Below are positions 41,557 to 51,962 of a DNA stretch of 64,000 bases, piece after piece. This DNA comes from Pedobacter sp. HDW13 (GTDB lineage: Bacteria; Bacteroidota; Bacteroidia; Sphingobacteriales; Sphingobacteriaceae), in contig NZ_CP049868.1 in assembly GCF_011303555.1 (NCBI RefSeq), positions 682,001 to 746,000 of the forward strand, read 5' to 3'. Below the pieces are notes generated by a model. The model was not told where the DNA came from and made no database searches. It was given only the letters and a program-made list of their open reading frames with translations. Both the position numbers and the translations under genes were made by a program. Within the stretch, counting starts at the first letter, position 1; the number at the start of each line of letters is the position of its first letter.

Positions 41557-42702
41557 TTATAACACTTTTGAACCATTGAAATTTTTTATAATTACTGAAT
41601 CCATGATAATACCATAAAGTGTGCTGTGGCTTTCTTCGAGTTTCTCTACCAACTTAAATTGTGCCCTTGCACGCTGCAGATTATGATCAGAAAACTGCGT
41701 CTTGTAGTAGGTATCACCATTTAGATAGTCCGTTAAAAATCGAACTCCCATGAGAAAAGGCAATAGCAAGACACCATCTACAAGTGAATAAATTTCAGTT
41801 GTATGCATATGATGTATTGTTTGTTGCATAAATCCCTCTGTAAAAGCCCTGAACAAGTCTATATTGAGCTGTATCTTTTCAAGGTCCGGTTCATCCTCCG
41901 GGGCAGTACTGATAATGGTGCGTACTGCATCACCAAAATCAAATGCAGCATATCCAGGCATCACAGTATCTAAATCTATCACGCACTGCGCTTCATCCTG
42001 CTCGTTGAGTAATACATTGTTAAATTTTGTATCATTATGGGTTACCCGCAACGGAAGGAAGCCAAGCTGGGCCAGACGGTCAATCTGGTGCATTTTATCT
42101 ACTCTTTGATTGATAAATTCAAGTTCGGCTGCCACACACAATACGCGCATGCAAAGATCGGCCTCCCTAGCCGTCTTTAACTGCTTCAACCGAAACGGGA
42201 GGTGGTGGAAATTCGGAATGGTAATCACAAGTTTATTGGCATCCATGTCCGATAACATAGTTTGAAAACTTCCAAAAGCTTTCCCCCCTTCAAATGCCTG
42301 CTTAGGTGTGGTTACCAGATCATAACTTTTGGTCCCTGCCAAAAATAGATAAAGCCGCCAATAGCAGCCGTCCTGGTCACAATAATAATATTCCCCATCC
42401 TTACACTGGATCAGGGTAAGTACACTTTGGAAAACATTATCACAACCAATTTGACCAAGCTTATCCTTTATGTGGTTAGTCACATGCATTATATTGTTGA
42501 TCAGACCGGGAACATCTTTAAAAATGTTGTGGTTAATTTTTTGGAGAAGGAAATCCGGGGTAGCCTTATCTAACGTACAGACTTTGTAAGTATCATTTAT
42601 GTGTCCCGATCCAAACGGAACCGCGCTGTCAATCTCTTCTTCTATGTTGAAATTTGAAATAATATTAAGGATATCAGAATAAGTTAAATTGTTTTTTTCC
42701 AT
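41557..42702 (-). CDS. nahK: N-acetylhexosamine 1-kinase-like phosphotransferase
   Basis: An APH-fold kinase of about 381 aa from ATG 42702. Motifs: the nucleotide loop AVPFGSGHINDTYKV, the catalytic RVTHNDTKFNNVLL, and the metal site CVIDLDTVMPGYAAFDFGDAVR. The HNDTKxNNVL and IDLDTVMPG pattern is that of NahK, which phosphorylates GlcNAc/GalNAc at C1. Located at the downstream end of the polysaccharide locus, so it probably captures the N-acetylhexosamine released there. Confidence 0.85.
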   Translation of the reverse strand: MEKNNLTYSDILNIISNFNIEEEIDSAVPFGSGHINDTYKVCTLDKATPDFLLQKINHNIFKDVPGLINNIMHVTNHIKDKLGQIGCDNVFQSVLTLIQCKDGEYYYCDQDGCYWRLYLFLAGTKSYDLVTTPKQAFEGGKAFGSFQTMLSDMDANKLVITIPNFHHLPFRLKQLKTAREADLCMRVLCVAAELEFINQRVDKMHQIDRLAQLGFLPLRVTHNDTKFNNVLLNEQDEAQCVIDLDTVMPGYAAFDFGDAVRTIISTAPEDEPDLEKIQLNIDLFRAFTEGFMQQTIHHMHTTEIYSLVDGVLLLPFLMGVRFLTDYLNGDTYYKTQFSDHNLQRARAQFKLVEKLEESHSTLYGIIMDSVIIKNFNGSKVL

Positions 42703-43003
42703 TAAAATTAAGTTGTTATTTTTATTGTTAAGGGTCACTACTTTATAATTTCTCCAAATGGACCCTGCGCTAGAAGTAGCTCAATGTTTACTTACAACCA
42801 TTAACACTAAGCGCTTGAAGTCTCCGAAATGTCCTGCCGTATCTCACCAGTTATCGAAACGAATCAACCGATTGGTTTTTAGCATATTGACCGATTTATA
42901 ATCTTACTACGACCCAACCAACTGATAATCGTTTTGCATTGAATACCACAAACTTTCTTTTCATCGTGCCAGTGGATTTCAAAATCAAAAAAAGGCACTC
43001 CGA

Positions 43004-43351
43004 TTAAGGTAACAGTGTATAACCACGCTCTTGCAAAATTCTTTGTAAAGACAGAAAACTACTGATGCCAATCCCATGGATTTTTTTTAATTCACTAAAA
43101 GAATAACTTTCTACAAAAAATTTGCATGGGACATCAGCAACACATGAAAAAGGAATTTTCCGGTTTCTTATTTCCGAACCCAAAAAAAAGCGTAGGGCGT
43201 TTATAGTCCTTATATTGGAATGTTTTTGTAAAAGATCCAAAATAGATTCATTAGAATTTTTAATTTGAAAATTTTCAATAGTTGTTTTAATATTCAGTTC
43301 TTCATTTTTCAACTGAAGATGGAAACGGTTAACTTTTTCGAGCGCTTTCAA
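43004..43351 (-). CDS. RNA polymerase alpha-CTD/HhH-like small protein
   Basis: A 115-aa protein beginning at TTG 43351; there is no ATG in frame before a stop. The N-terminal half is charged and helical. The C-terminal half, SCVADVPCKFFVESYSFSELKKIHGIGISSFLSLQRILQERGYTL, has the helix-hairpin-helix pattern of the RNA polymerase alpha C-terminal domain. No beta strands or catalytic motifs. Function unknown; a DNA- or polymerase-contacting factor is a fair inference. It precedes the kinase by about 300 bp on the same strand. Confidence 0.5.
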   Translation of the reverse strand: MKALEKVNRFHLQLKNEELNIKTTIENFQIKNSNESILDLLQKHSNIRTINALRFFLGSEIRNRKIPFSCVADVPCKFFVESYSFSELKKIHGIGISSFLSLQRILQERGYTLLP

Positions 43352-43681
43352 ATATTCCTCATAACCGATCTTTTTAATTTTTTACTTGTTTACTGATTTA
43401 TAAACATCAATCATTTGACCTCGATATGAACCATGCTATGTTGCGGGGCTGCAAGCCTGACAATCTAAAGCTTAAAGTAGCCTACAGGACAGTTAAAAGA
43501 CCGCTGAAAACGCAAGGGACGATGACATCCTTTAAATTAAAGGCATGTAGATAGATTAATTTTACGTTTAACAAACGGAATTTAACTGCCTGTGAGGCAT
43601 AACAAATCCCCAAGGATTTCAAGAATTTCCCCAGATTCTCACTGCGTTATATCCTAATTAGGGCTTAACTAAGAAATGCTG
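43352..43681. other. Gene-free stretch upstream of the alpha-CTD-like gene
   Basis: 330 bp between GH16 and the 115-aa gene. I see no gene, promoter match or strong repeat. Confidence 0.4.
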
Positions 43682-44938
43682 TTACTGTGTTTCGAGATAA
43701 AAGTCATCACCATACACCGTTCCGTTTACAGCAGATTTATATAAGAAAATTGTTGCTGAAGTGTTTGTCGAACCAGTGGTAAAAGTGATTAGCTTTTGCT
43801 GATAGGATGTGGTTGTAATTGCTTGTTCCAAGTTTGCACCTCCATAACCTTTGACTCCCATCGATGCCCCCAACGCTGTTGAGGCCAATTTAGCATATCC
43901 GCCAAAGACATAAGTTGTGTTTGGCTGTAATCCTGTAATGGTTTGCTCTACCGAAGTTTGTCCACCCTGAAGGCTTACTGCCCTACTTCCTGAGCGTGCA
44001 TTACTTGCAACAACCGAGACTGTCCCACCACCCACTGGCTGCCAGGCCGTCCATGGAGATAAACTTGCGGTTTCAAAACTGCCATTAACGGCTTGAGTAA
44101 GTTTGTACACCCGAATATAATCTACGTGCATGGTAAAAGGTAACTGGGAGTTTGTTATTGGACCTGGCCAGCCAAGGCCTCCAGACTGATTCAAAATAAT
44201 ATAGAAAGGTCTATCAAATGGCCATTGCCTCCAGTCACCACCAACGGTTTTGTTATAGGTATAAGCCAACACATTGTTGGTATACATTTTTATTGATGTA
44301 GGAGTCCAGTCTAACCGGTAAATGTTATAATCATTTTTAACATGACCATAGGATGTGGAAGACGAACCATTATTTCGGTGCAGAGAGTGCCATACTACGT
44401 TTTCATTATTTACATGTTCCATTAGATCTATTTCTCCTCCATCAGGATTTGGGCCATGCTGAGTAGCTGGTTCTGGGAGTAGCCAGATTGCAGGCCATGA
44501 ACCTTGCCCTTCTTTCATTTTTGCCCGCACCTCTATCCTACCGTATTTTAAGTTAATTTTTCCACGGGAGGTTACCCCGCCTGCATGATACGGCTGCGAG
44601 TTACCCGCCACTGTAGCATTATCCATCCTTAACACAAGATTACTGCCATCCTGATAGGCATAATTTGGATTAGAAATTAAGTAACTGCTCCATGGTGAGC
44701 CATCATTTTGTGCGTATGCCCAATTGGAAGCATTAAAAGAACCAGATGAATTAAACTCATCTCCCCACATTTGTATAAATGTCGGCGTAGCAGCAACTGA
44801 GCTAACTGCTGAGATTGCTTCAGGACGAATTAATTTTTCTGTTTCCAAATCACCAATGTTTTCGTTTTTCCGACAGGAAGTCATGGCAAGGATAGCCAGA
44901 CTGGCCAGCCATAGTGAAGGTTGCATTTTTTGTTTCAT
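43682..44938 (-). CDS. GH16 glycoside hydrolase with C-terminal carbohydrate-binding module
   Basis: A 418-aa surface lipoprotein (SLAILAMTSC lipobox). The GH16 domain, about residues 50-275, has WGDEFNSSG, the catalytic GGEIDLMEHV (ExDxxE) and FYIILNQSGGLGWPGP before a jelly-roll domain of about 140 residues (NGSFETASLSPWTAWQPVGGGTVSVV), which resembles CBM4/9-type modules. GH16 enzymes cut beta-1,3(4)-linked backbones. First of the enzyme genes in the locus as read from the kinase end. Confidence 0.93.
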   Translation of the reverse strand: MKQKMQPSLWLASLAILAMTSCRKNENIGDLETEKLIRPEAISAVSSVAATPTFIQMWGDEFNSSGSFNASNWAYAQNDGSPWSSYLISNPNYAYQDGSNLVLRMDNATVAGNSQPYHAGGVTSRGKINLKYGRIEVRAKMKEGQGSWPAIWLLPEPATQHGPNPDGGEIDLMEHVNNENVVWHSLHRNNGSSSTSYGHVKNDYNIYRLDWTPTSIKMYTNNVLAYTYNKTVGGDWRQWPFDRPFYIILNQSGGLGWPGPITNSQLPFTMHVDYIRVYKLTQAVNGSFETASLSPWTAWQPVGGGTVSVVASNARSGSRAVSLQGGQTSVEQTITGLQPNTTYVFGGYAKLASTALGASMGVKGYGGANLEQAITTTSYQQKLITFTTGSTNTSATIFLYKSAVNGTVYGDDFYLETQ

Positions 44939-45211
44939 AGTTTTTCTTTTTGTTTTGTGGTTAGATTATTATACTTATTTAGATTACCTGCAGAACCAAA
45001 AAATAGAAGTTCGTTTTACTATTTAGAGATATCGATTGGATCTGGTCTGAAATCATCAGAAGTTATTAATGTGCCACTCTCGCGCTGATGGGCGATTAGC
45101 CTGGTCAGGGCCTACCTAAAATCGTTAATGGCACAGTATCCGTCCAATTCTCGCTCAGTCTCCAAAGTTTGAGTGTTTATGTTAGTTCAGCAGGCAAACT
45201 GTTTGGGTCTT

Positions 45212-46945
45212 TTAGTGATTAATCAGGGACTTTGTTTCTTCCATCATGTCCTGAGCTGTGAACTCTGCCAAAGATCTTATCTCAAACTTCTTTAATGCCC
45301 GGTCAAGTTGAATCAGTTTATCAGTTTGACCATTTTTTTTGTACAATGATTTCAGATACCTGATCTTTTCAAAATCTTGCGCACCTTCCAATAGCTTTTC
45401 AAACCTTACCGAACTTAAGGGGCCTGGATAAACCAGGTAGGTGTCGCCTGCCGGCCATGAAGTAAACCGACTATCCAATAATGGTTTCTCTGTCCAGCTA
45501 TTATATGCCCACCGCAGGTAACCATCCATATTTTTTCCAGCGGTATACCAGCCTATCCATACGGACTCGGCTGGCGAAGAGAAGGTAAACCCATTTGGGT
45601 AAGGTTCAATACAACAGGTGTACCATGTGCTAATCTTGCCTTCTGACCGCCTTCTTTGCAGGACACTATCCGGAAAACTCCACTTCGAGGCAATGCAGTA
45701 ATTATCGATATCTCTTTCTATCTCCGCATGATAATCACCTGCCAAAGCTATTTTCCAATTTTTATCAATATCTTTCAAAAGTCTGATCACGGATTTCATT
45801 GCCTCCATTGGCCTTTCATCCATTGCTATATAAGTTTTATCAAACCAATTCTTTCCTTTAAGATGCCCCGTAAAATCTACGAGCATAGTCTTCCAAAAAG
45901 TGTTGTAGGTATTTGTGCCAATGGCATCGGTGAATACACCTTCCTTGTTAAGCGCTTCGTCGAAATAGGTGAATGCAATTTTCCATGGCACCATACTGTA
46001 ACAGTTGATACGCTCAGAAATACCGCATTTCATAACAAATGCAACATACTTGTCGAAAAGCCTATAATCATATTTCCAGGTTCCATCTTTTTTCTTTATC
46101 CATTTTACTAAAGAGGGATAATCATCATAAGTTTGGTGTCCCCAAGGCTCATTCACTATACTGGCAGTAATTGTTTTCTGCCCAGCTTCTGCAAGCATTG
46201 TATAGTATCCTTTCATCAATGAAAAATGCTCATCACTCCATAGGGGTACGTTATGTACACGGGCAATTGCTGCCGGATGTTGCCAAAGATCTAAATCATA
46301 TTGCGATTTACCGGGTGGAATCAGCGTCTTATCAATAACCTTCACATTAATTCCCATATTATAGTTCTTGTCACCCCGAACGGTAATGGTACCTTTATAG
46401 CTCCCAGGTTTTGTGTTAGCTGGCACCCTCAAACTAACCCAAATTGGTTGTGTACTATTTTTCGCTATAGATACTGATGCAATTTTCGTATCGATTATAT
46501 CAGCAACATATGAAGAGTCATAGTCCTTCTTCTGACGTTTACTGCACCCGTCTTTAAATTCATCGGTAATCACATATTTTAAGAAACCCGTGGAAATATT
46601 TTCTTTCCGAATGGTGCCGCCTTCAATGTTTTTAAGATCCGACACTTCTAAAGTAATCCTGGCAATATCCCTACCAGCCCATAACAGTAACTGGGTACTT
46701 ATTTTTTCACCCTTCCAGGCCTTTGCTTCCCAGGTTGACTGGAACGTACCTTTTGGTGGCAGTTCTCTGGCATAGCGAACATCTGATGAGGCAAAGCCCA
46801 GGTTTAGTTCTTTTGAAACTTCAGTCCATTTATTAATAATTGCTTGAGCGGAAATTTGCGGTTCCTTTTGTAAACTAAGGCTTACATCCTGAGACCTAAC
46901 ATCCAAACAGAAGAGAGACAAGTAGATAATAACTAGGTACTTCAT
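45212..46945 (-). CDS. GH123-like (DUF4091) glycoside hydrolase
   Basis: An exported 577-aa protein (MKYLVIIYLSLFCLDVRSQ). An N-terminal beta domain (about 20-200) is followed by a catalytic TIM barrel with SIVNEPWGHQTYDDYPSLVKW, and FDKTYIAMDERPMEAMKSVI carrying an adjacent Asp-Glu pair, as in the substrate-assisted beta-N-acetylgalactosaminidases of GH123. The tail has GYLRWAYNSWTEKPLLDSRF and FEKLLEGAQDFEKIRYL, standard for the DUF4091 family. Consistent with N-acetylhexosamine in the target glycan. Confidence 0.8.
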   Translation of the reverse strand: MKYLVIIYLSLFCLDVRSQDVSLSLQKEPQISAQAIINKWTEVSKELNLGFASSDVRYARELPPKGTFQSTWEAKAWKGEKISTQLLLWAGRDIARITLEVSDLKNIEGGTIRKENISTGFLKYVITDEFKDGCSKRQKKDYDSSYVADIIDTKIASVSIAKNSTQPIWVSLRVPANTKPGSYKGTITVRGDKNYNMGINVKVIDKTLIPPGKSQYDLDLWQHPAAIARVHNVPLWSDEHFSLMKGYYTMLAEAGQKTITASIVNEPWGHQTYDDYPSLVKWIKKKDGTWKYDYRLFDKYVAFVMKCGISERINCYSMVPWKIAFTYFDEALNKEGVFTDAIGTNTYNTFWKTMLVDFTGHLKGKNWFDKTYIAMDERPMEAMKSVIRLLKDIDKNWKIALAGDYHAEIERDIDNYCIASKWSFPDSVLQRRRSEGKISTWYTCCIEPYPNGFTFSSPAESVWIGWYTAGKNMDGYLRWAYNSWTEKPLLDSRFTSWPAGDTYLVYPGPLSSVRFEKLLEGAQDFEKIRYLKSLYKKNGQTDKLIQLDRALKKFEIRSLAEFTAQDMMEETKSLINH

Positions 46946-47024
46946 ATTAAAAAATTTTACAGTTGATGATCGTTTTTGTAAATAATTTGGGCGTTGAATT
47001 CACTGTCTACGTTAATTGGATACA

Positions 47025-49439
47025 TTAAGGATTTGTCTTCGTTGACGCAGCAATATTGATCCTAGCCCTGGCTGGTTTACCGCAATCTTTAGCGGTCGGA
47101 AGCTCTATCACATGCGATGTTCCGTTTATAGTAAGTTCAATCCTTTGCAGTGCGGTATTCATCTTTGGATCTGACAAGGATACATCAACACTGCTCCCCC
47201 TATCTTCTATTAGCACTACACAAGGAGCGGATGAAGAGAATTTAATCCTCCCTGCCTTTATTTCAATGCCTGGGGTGTAAAATACAGCTTCAGTTATCTT
47301 TTGATCCACAGATTGTACGCATTGAACAAGCGTATCGTTACGAACAATTTTAAAGGGCAACTCTACTGCCGGCAGACCCTTCCCTGCGTAAACAGCATAT
47401 GCATATCGACCATTGAGGGCCTCACGGCCGTGATCGATCCATATTCTGAAAATATTCGAATGAGTGGGAAGTCCTGTTTTATTTCTATTAACAAGATTCC
47501 TTTTTTCCCATTCATTTGCTTTTCTCTGCGAAGTAAAATATGCGTTGGAGGAATTGCCAGGCAGTACAGTATAAGAAAATCCTCCTTCCTGTCCTATCCA
47601 TATAGGCTTTTTAAGTACTGGAATCAGTTGCAGACCATTTCCAACAACCGACTTTTTGCCATTTTCAAATCTAAACGGTGCTCCGCTAACGGCGGTTTGA
47701 TCGATTGAGGTGCGGATATTCCCCTCCAACTCCGGCTGTTTATTTGAAATGCCAGCGCCCAGCGCGATGATGTAGTCTCCGATAATAAAATAACCTTTAT
47801 GTGCCTTTACTCCATACATTACGCTGTTACCATCATTCGTTATTTTTCCCTTCTGTTCAGCGTTCATTTTTTCGAAAATGAAAGCACCAACCGCATTCTC
47901 TCCACCAAAAGTGGCACCACCTGCAAAATTATATTTGCTGCAATATCCTCTCCAGTTGGTCACTGGCTTTAGCTTTTCCGCCCCTTCTCTCGCGGTAACA
48001 CCTGGGGTCGCCGTGATATCCATAGCTCCAATTATCTTTCTGTACTCGTTTCCATTTTTTTGGTAAAAAGTAAGTCCGTCATTTGCAAAGAAATTATACT
48101 CATCGGCAAAGTCTTTGGCACTTTCCAAGCCATCACAACGGTTTGAGGCCATGTTTACCATTACATAATAGTCCTTTGTGTTTTTCACAAGATCATCATT
48201 ATTGTAAAACCATCGCGTGCCGCTATAGTCACCCTGGGTAAAATTCTGCATCCTAATATCATTTCTCAGCACTTCTACCTCCAATTGTTTTAGCTCTTTG
48301 AGCTGCTCTTGAGAAAAAATACCAGGCCAATTTTGTAAACATGACTGTAGCATCTCCAAATAGGGAATATGGTAGCTCTTTTCCTGAAAATAGACTGTTG
48401 AATACCTGTCCAGGCATGGAGGAATAAATCCCTTATAATAATAAAAACTACTCCCGCGCAGAAAATTCAAAATTGCATCTGCATTTTCCCGGTCGAGTTG
48501 TTTTGCCCAATACGATCCCTTGAGCATGTTTAATATGCCCAGGGCGCTTATTCCCCCATGAATTGGATATCCCCATACCAAAGACTGAAATCCATGCCCC
48601 CATCCTGCGCCATCTGCGGTGAACCCTTCAATCCAAAATGCTTCATTGTAGGTGGATTGTGATACATTACTAAGGCTCCGTTTTGCTACCTCAGCCACGA
48701 CTTCGGCCATCCTGGTTGATTTTACCATCATCGCGGTCTTGAGTAGCGGTCTGTAGGCAAGTGCATTACCGCCAACCCACCAAACATGGTTTCTGAAGCG
48801 TTCTACCTGAACAACATCCTTATCAGTATCATCCCCGCGATAAGGTTGTGTCCAGGACTGCATGGCCAGCTTCTTCAAGATTGCATTGGCCTGCTGAATA
48901 ACCGGGTTAGCCTGCTCACTTTTTTCAACCTCCTCCATAGCTTTGAAAAGCGTAAAATAGATGCCGCATGCTGCCTGTGGAATGGCAAAACAAGAAGCAT
49001 GAAATCTATGCTTATCGTTTAACCTGCTAAGTTCTAAAGTGCCATAGTGTTCAATCGCCTTCCAAAATTTTTCAGGTATGGAACCTTGGTTGGATTTGAA
49101 TTGCCCGGAAATAGCATGAAGTCTGTTCATATTGGCAGCAAGGAAAAAGCCCATGCGCTGTTGATCTTCAAAACCCGCCTTTTCCAAAAGTTTAGTGGCA
49201 TGGATATGGTTCTCATATTCGATCTTATCTTTAAATATCCCCCGATCATCCAGCAGCCCCAGAAACAGCAATCCGCTGTCAGCAAGTTTCGTTTTCTTTT
49301 CCAGGGAAGCTTCCTGGGCATATTCCAAACGAAGTCTGCCAATACTTTCATCTGCAGATTCCTGACCTGAAGCCGCTATTGTACAAGTAAATGAAAGCAG
49401 CAGAATACCTATAACATTGACTAAAATCCTTGCGGGCAT
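47025..49439 (-). CDS. PL8 family polysaccharide lyase
   Basis: An exported 804-aa enzyme from ATG 49439 (MPARILVNVIGILLLSFTC); the longer frame would overlap the GH105 stop. The alpha/alpha toroid holds FRNHVWWVGGNALAYRP, WIEGFTADGAGWGHGFQSLVWGYPIHGG with the catalytic His region, and GDYSGTRWFYNND; the C-terminal beta domains have NFFANDGLTFYQKNGNEY and KIIGAMDITATPGVT. PL8 lyases cut uronic-acid polysaccharides (hyaluronan, chondroitin, xanthan), leaving an unsaturated uronyl end, which the next gene product would remove. Confidence 0.88.
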   Translation of the reverse strand: MPARILVNVIGILLLSFTCTIAASGQESADESIGRLRLEYAQEASLEKKTKLADSGLLFLGLLDDRGIFKDKIEYENHIHATKLLEKAGFEDQQRMGFFLAANMNRLHAISGQFKSNQGSIPEKFWKAIEHYGTLELSRLNDKHRFHASCFAIPQAACGIYFTLFKAMEEVEKSEQANPVIQQANAILKKLAMQSWTQPYRGDDTDKDVVQVERFRNHVWWVGGNALAYRPLLKTAMMVKSTRMAEVVAEVAKRSLSNVSQSTYNEAFWIEGFTADGAGWGHGFQSLVWGYPIHGGISALGILNMLKGSYWAKQLDRENADAILNFLRGSSFYYYKGFIPPCLDRYSTVYFQEKSYHIPYLEMLQSCLQNWPGIFSQEQLKELKQLEVEVLRNDIRMQNFTQGDYSGTRWFYNNDDLVKNTKDYYVMVNMASNRCDGLESAKDFADEYNFFANDGLTFYQKNGNEYRKIIGAMDITATPGVTAREGAEKLKPVTNWRGYCSKYNFAGGATFGGENAVGAFIFEKMNAEQKGKITNDGNSVMYGVKAHKGYFIIGDYIIALGAGISNKQPELEGNIRTSIDQTAVSGAPFRFENGKKSVVGNGLQLIPVLKKPIWIGQEGGFSYTVLPGNSSNAYFTSQRKANEWEKRNLVNRNKTGLPTHSNIFRIWIDHGREALNGRYAYAVYAGKGLPAVELPFKIVRNDTLVQCVQSVDQKITEAVFYTPGIEIKAGRIKFSSSAPCVVLIEDRGSSVDVSLSDPKMNTALQRIELTINGTSHVIELPTAKDCGKPARARINIAASTKTNP

Positions 49440-49443
49440 ACTT

Positions 49444-50562
49444 TCAATTACCATTAAATTTCACCTTAAACATTTCGCATCCTGCAAGCAAGAATGCACC
49501 TGTACCGAAGACATCGGTATCCTCTGGCCCTACCTGTTGTGGATCTGCACCCTGGGCCTGGACATATCCAAGTTTTCCGTCGGGATGAATACAGGATACC
49601 AGGCAATTCCACGCCTTTTCAATCTTCGGAAGATACTCCTTACGCTCAAGGATCCCCTCATTTATTCCCCAAGCGAGGGCGAAGCAGTATAATGCTGTGC
49701 CACTTGTTTCCTTAGAATTATAATTTTGAGGATCCAATAAACTTGCACGCCAGGAACCATCAGATAATTGCAATTCTGAAACCCGTTTTGCCATCTCCCT
49801 GAATTGCTTAATAAAACGGTCTCTGTCCGGAAAATTTTTAGGCATTGCGGTCATAAATCTGGCAAGACCAGCGAGTACCCAGCCATTTCCCCTGCTCCAA
49901 AACACCTTTTGGCCATTCTTTTCCTTTTTTTCAAAGTATCTGCTATCTCGGTAAAAAAGTCGCTCTTTCGGATCATACAGGTGATCAGAAGTTTTCCACC
50001 AAAGTTCAGCGGCTTTTTTCAAGTAACGGGGATCATCCAGCGATCTTGAAAGATAGGCGAGTGATGGTGGTCCCATGAACAAAGCGTCACACCATGCCCA
50101 TTCCTTTAGATAAATCTCGTTTTGCCATGTCAGGGACCGATCGTGTGAAACACTCAAAATACTATCAGACTGTTTCTTGAAGTCTTTGATAAAATCATAA
50201 TTCCCTAATAAATTATAACAGTCGATATAAGTCTGCGCAATACAATAATCATCAGCGAAGAGACGCTCTTTTCCGGTACTCCAATTCATTTCTTCACATG
50301 CACTAATTATTTTATGGTAGTTATTCCATCCGCTTAACCGTGCAAATTCGGTCATTCCAGCTAACATTACACCATAGGTCCAATCGGTCTTTGCAGTTTT
50401 CCATCCTTTTTTATCGATCTCCTTCCATTGCCAGTCATTTACTCGATTCATGCTTCTGAAGATAGAATCCACACTATCCTGTGCCGTGGAATTGAACCCG
50501 ATAAGCAATAAAATAGCGAAAAGGGAACAAGAAACTTTATTTTTGATGATGTTTAAATTCAT
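49444..50562 (-). CDS. GH105-type unsaturated uronyl hydrolase
   Basis: A 372-aa exported alpha/alpha-barrel enzyme (signal to about residue 27). DWTYGVMLAGMTEFARLSG, LFADDYCIAQTYIDCY, EWAWCDALFMGPPSLAYLS with the catalytic Asp, and SRGNGWVLAGLARFM are GH105/88 marks; the WCDALFMGPP signature is GH105. It removes the 4,5-unsaturated uronic acid formed by the neighbouring PL8 lyase. Its stop lies 4 bp before the PL8 start. Confidence 0.9.
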   Translation of the reverse strand: MNLNIIKNKVSCSLFAILLLIGFNSTAQDSVDSIFRSMNRVNDWQWKEIDKKGWKTAKTDWTYGVMLAGMTEFARLSGWNNYHKIISACEEMNWSTGKERLFADDYCIAQTYIDCYNLLGNYDFIKDFKKQSDSILSVSHDRSLTWQNEIYLKEWAWCDALFMGPPSLAYLSRSLDDPRYLKKAAELWWKTSDHLYDPKERLFYRDSRYFEKKEKNGQKVFWSRGNGWVLAGLARFMTAMPKNFPDRDRFIKQFREMAKRVSELQLSDGSWRASLLDPQNYNSKETSGTALYCFALAWGINEGILERKEYLPKIEKAWNCLVSCIHPDGKLGYVQAQGADPQQVGPEDTDVFGTGAFLLAGCEMFKVKFNGN

Positions 50563-50599
50563 AGGGCATCGCTTTTATTTTCGCAAGACTGCAAATTGG

Positions 50600-51901
50600 T
50601 TAAAGGGTTAATAAATAAATATGTGTTTCATTGGGCTTGAAGCTATCAGATAGGTTCCCGTTTTCAACCTGAACCGACCTGTTTTCGCCATTAACCTGAA
50701 ATGTCTTTGAAGAATACCCAGACAAAGCAGGAATTTTTGTTTGAACATTGATTACAGATTCACTTTCGTTTACTGCAATGATGGTAATCTGGTTTCCACT
50801 TTTACGGAACCAGAAAAAAACTTCACTCGAAGGGCCTGATAGCCAATTAGACGAATTTTGAAGGGGTGTGTGAACCCTGGGCCAAAGGTCGGTAACCTCT
50901 TTCAGTGTTTCTGCAAATGCTGTCCTGAGCGCGGGGCGTAAAAAAAATGTGTAATATCCCCAACGTTCGTGGAGGCTGTTTTCAGGCTGTAACAACCAAT
51001 ACCATAAGCCATTGGAACCGCGAGCAATCAAGTCCCATGCTTGCCCCCTAATTTTATCCCGGGTATCGGGAAAGGTGCCCAATGTTTGGTAAGGCGGATT
51101 TTGCAGGTTTGCTTGAATGTTTCGTATCTTCTGTAAAACCGTTGCCTCTTCAGGACTTCCAGGGGTGACCTTGGAGCGCATAAAGTCAGGGCTGAGCACC
51201 TCGGCACCTGGCAAATGGTATGCTGCAAAATCGATACAGTCATGCGTATTGGCAATACCTACCCACTTTACGCCTAACCTGGCAGCGCGTGCCATGTATC
51301 CGTTTAGGTAATTCCCTTTACGTAGCGCAGAGGGCGGCCCATTGTAGAACTGAGGCATATCGTAATCTAAAGCCGTTTTAAAGTTTTCCAATTCCCAATT
51401 GGAAGTATATACGGGATGTTCCCTGTCGGTCTGTTTAATCCAATCGTACACTGACTTAAGTTCAGCTACAGATATCTCTTTGACAGATGGCTCATCAGAC
51501 AAATACCAGGAGTAAATTGCCGGGTGGTTCTTGTATTGGCTTACCTGTGCTTTAACCCGGTCAAAAATTGTCGCGCTATAGGTCTTAACCCCCAGGTGAA
51601 AATGAACTTTCAAATTGTACCTTGCAGCCGAATCCATGTAGGCCTTAATTTGATCATTATTCATACTGCTAAACTGATAGGAATGAACGACATTAAAACC
51701 ATAGCTGGCAGCGCGTCTCATATCTGGAATATTTGCTGCAAAAATACCTTTGACTAAAAAAGGTACTGGAGTAGCAACGGTATCTGTTACCACAGTGGTT
51801 GGAGTGGTTGGGGTTTCTTTTACTTCAAGCCTATTGCGCTTACAGGCGAAGACTGAAATGACCACAGAAATAAGCAATACTTGATTTAAGATCGTTTTCA
51901 T
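50600..51901 (-). CDS. TIM-barrel lipoprotein, probable glycoside hydrolase
   Basis: A 433-aa lipoprotein (ISVVISVFAC lipobox) with a Thr/Pro-rich spacer. The barrel shows AASYGFNVVHSYQF, YNLKVHFHLGV, NHPAIYSWYLSDEP with a likely acid Asp-Glu at the end of strand 4, and GLWYWLLQPENSLHERWGYYTFF. The C-terminal beta domain (about residues 345-433) has ITIIAVNESESVINVQTKIP. The overall design is that of GH2/GH5-clan hydrolases; the exact family is not clear to me. Confidence 0.65.
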   Translation of the reverse strand: MKTILNQVLLISVVISVFACKRNRLEVKETPTTPTTVVTDTVATPVPFLVKGIFAANIPDMRRAASYGFNVVHSYQFSSMNNDQIKAYMDSAARYNLKVHFHLGVKTYSATIFDRVKAQVSQYKNHPAIYSWYLSDEPSVKEISVAELKSVYDWIKQTDREHPVYTSNWELENFKTALDYDMPQFYNGPPSALRKGNYLNGYMARAARLGVKWVGIANTHDCIDFAAYHLPGAEVLSPDFMRSKVTPGSPEEATVLQKIRNIQANLQNPPYQTLGTFPDTRDKIRGQAWDLIARGSNGLWYWLLQPENSLHERWGYYTFFLRPALRTAFAETLKEVTDLWPRVHTPLQNSSNWLSGPSSEVFFWFRKSGNQITIIAVNESESVINVQTKIPALSGYSSKTFQVNGENRSVQVENGNLSDSFKPNETHIYLLTL

Positions 51902-51962
51902 ACGTTTAGGTTAATTTTCAATAATTGTTTTTCGTAGGGTAATTCGTGTTTTTATATCTCAG

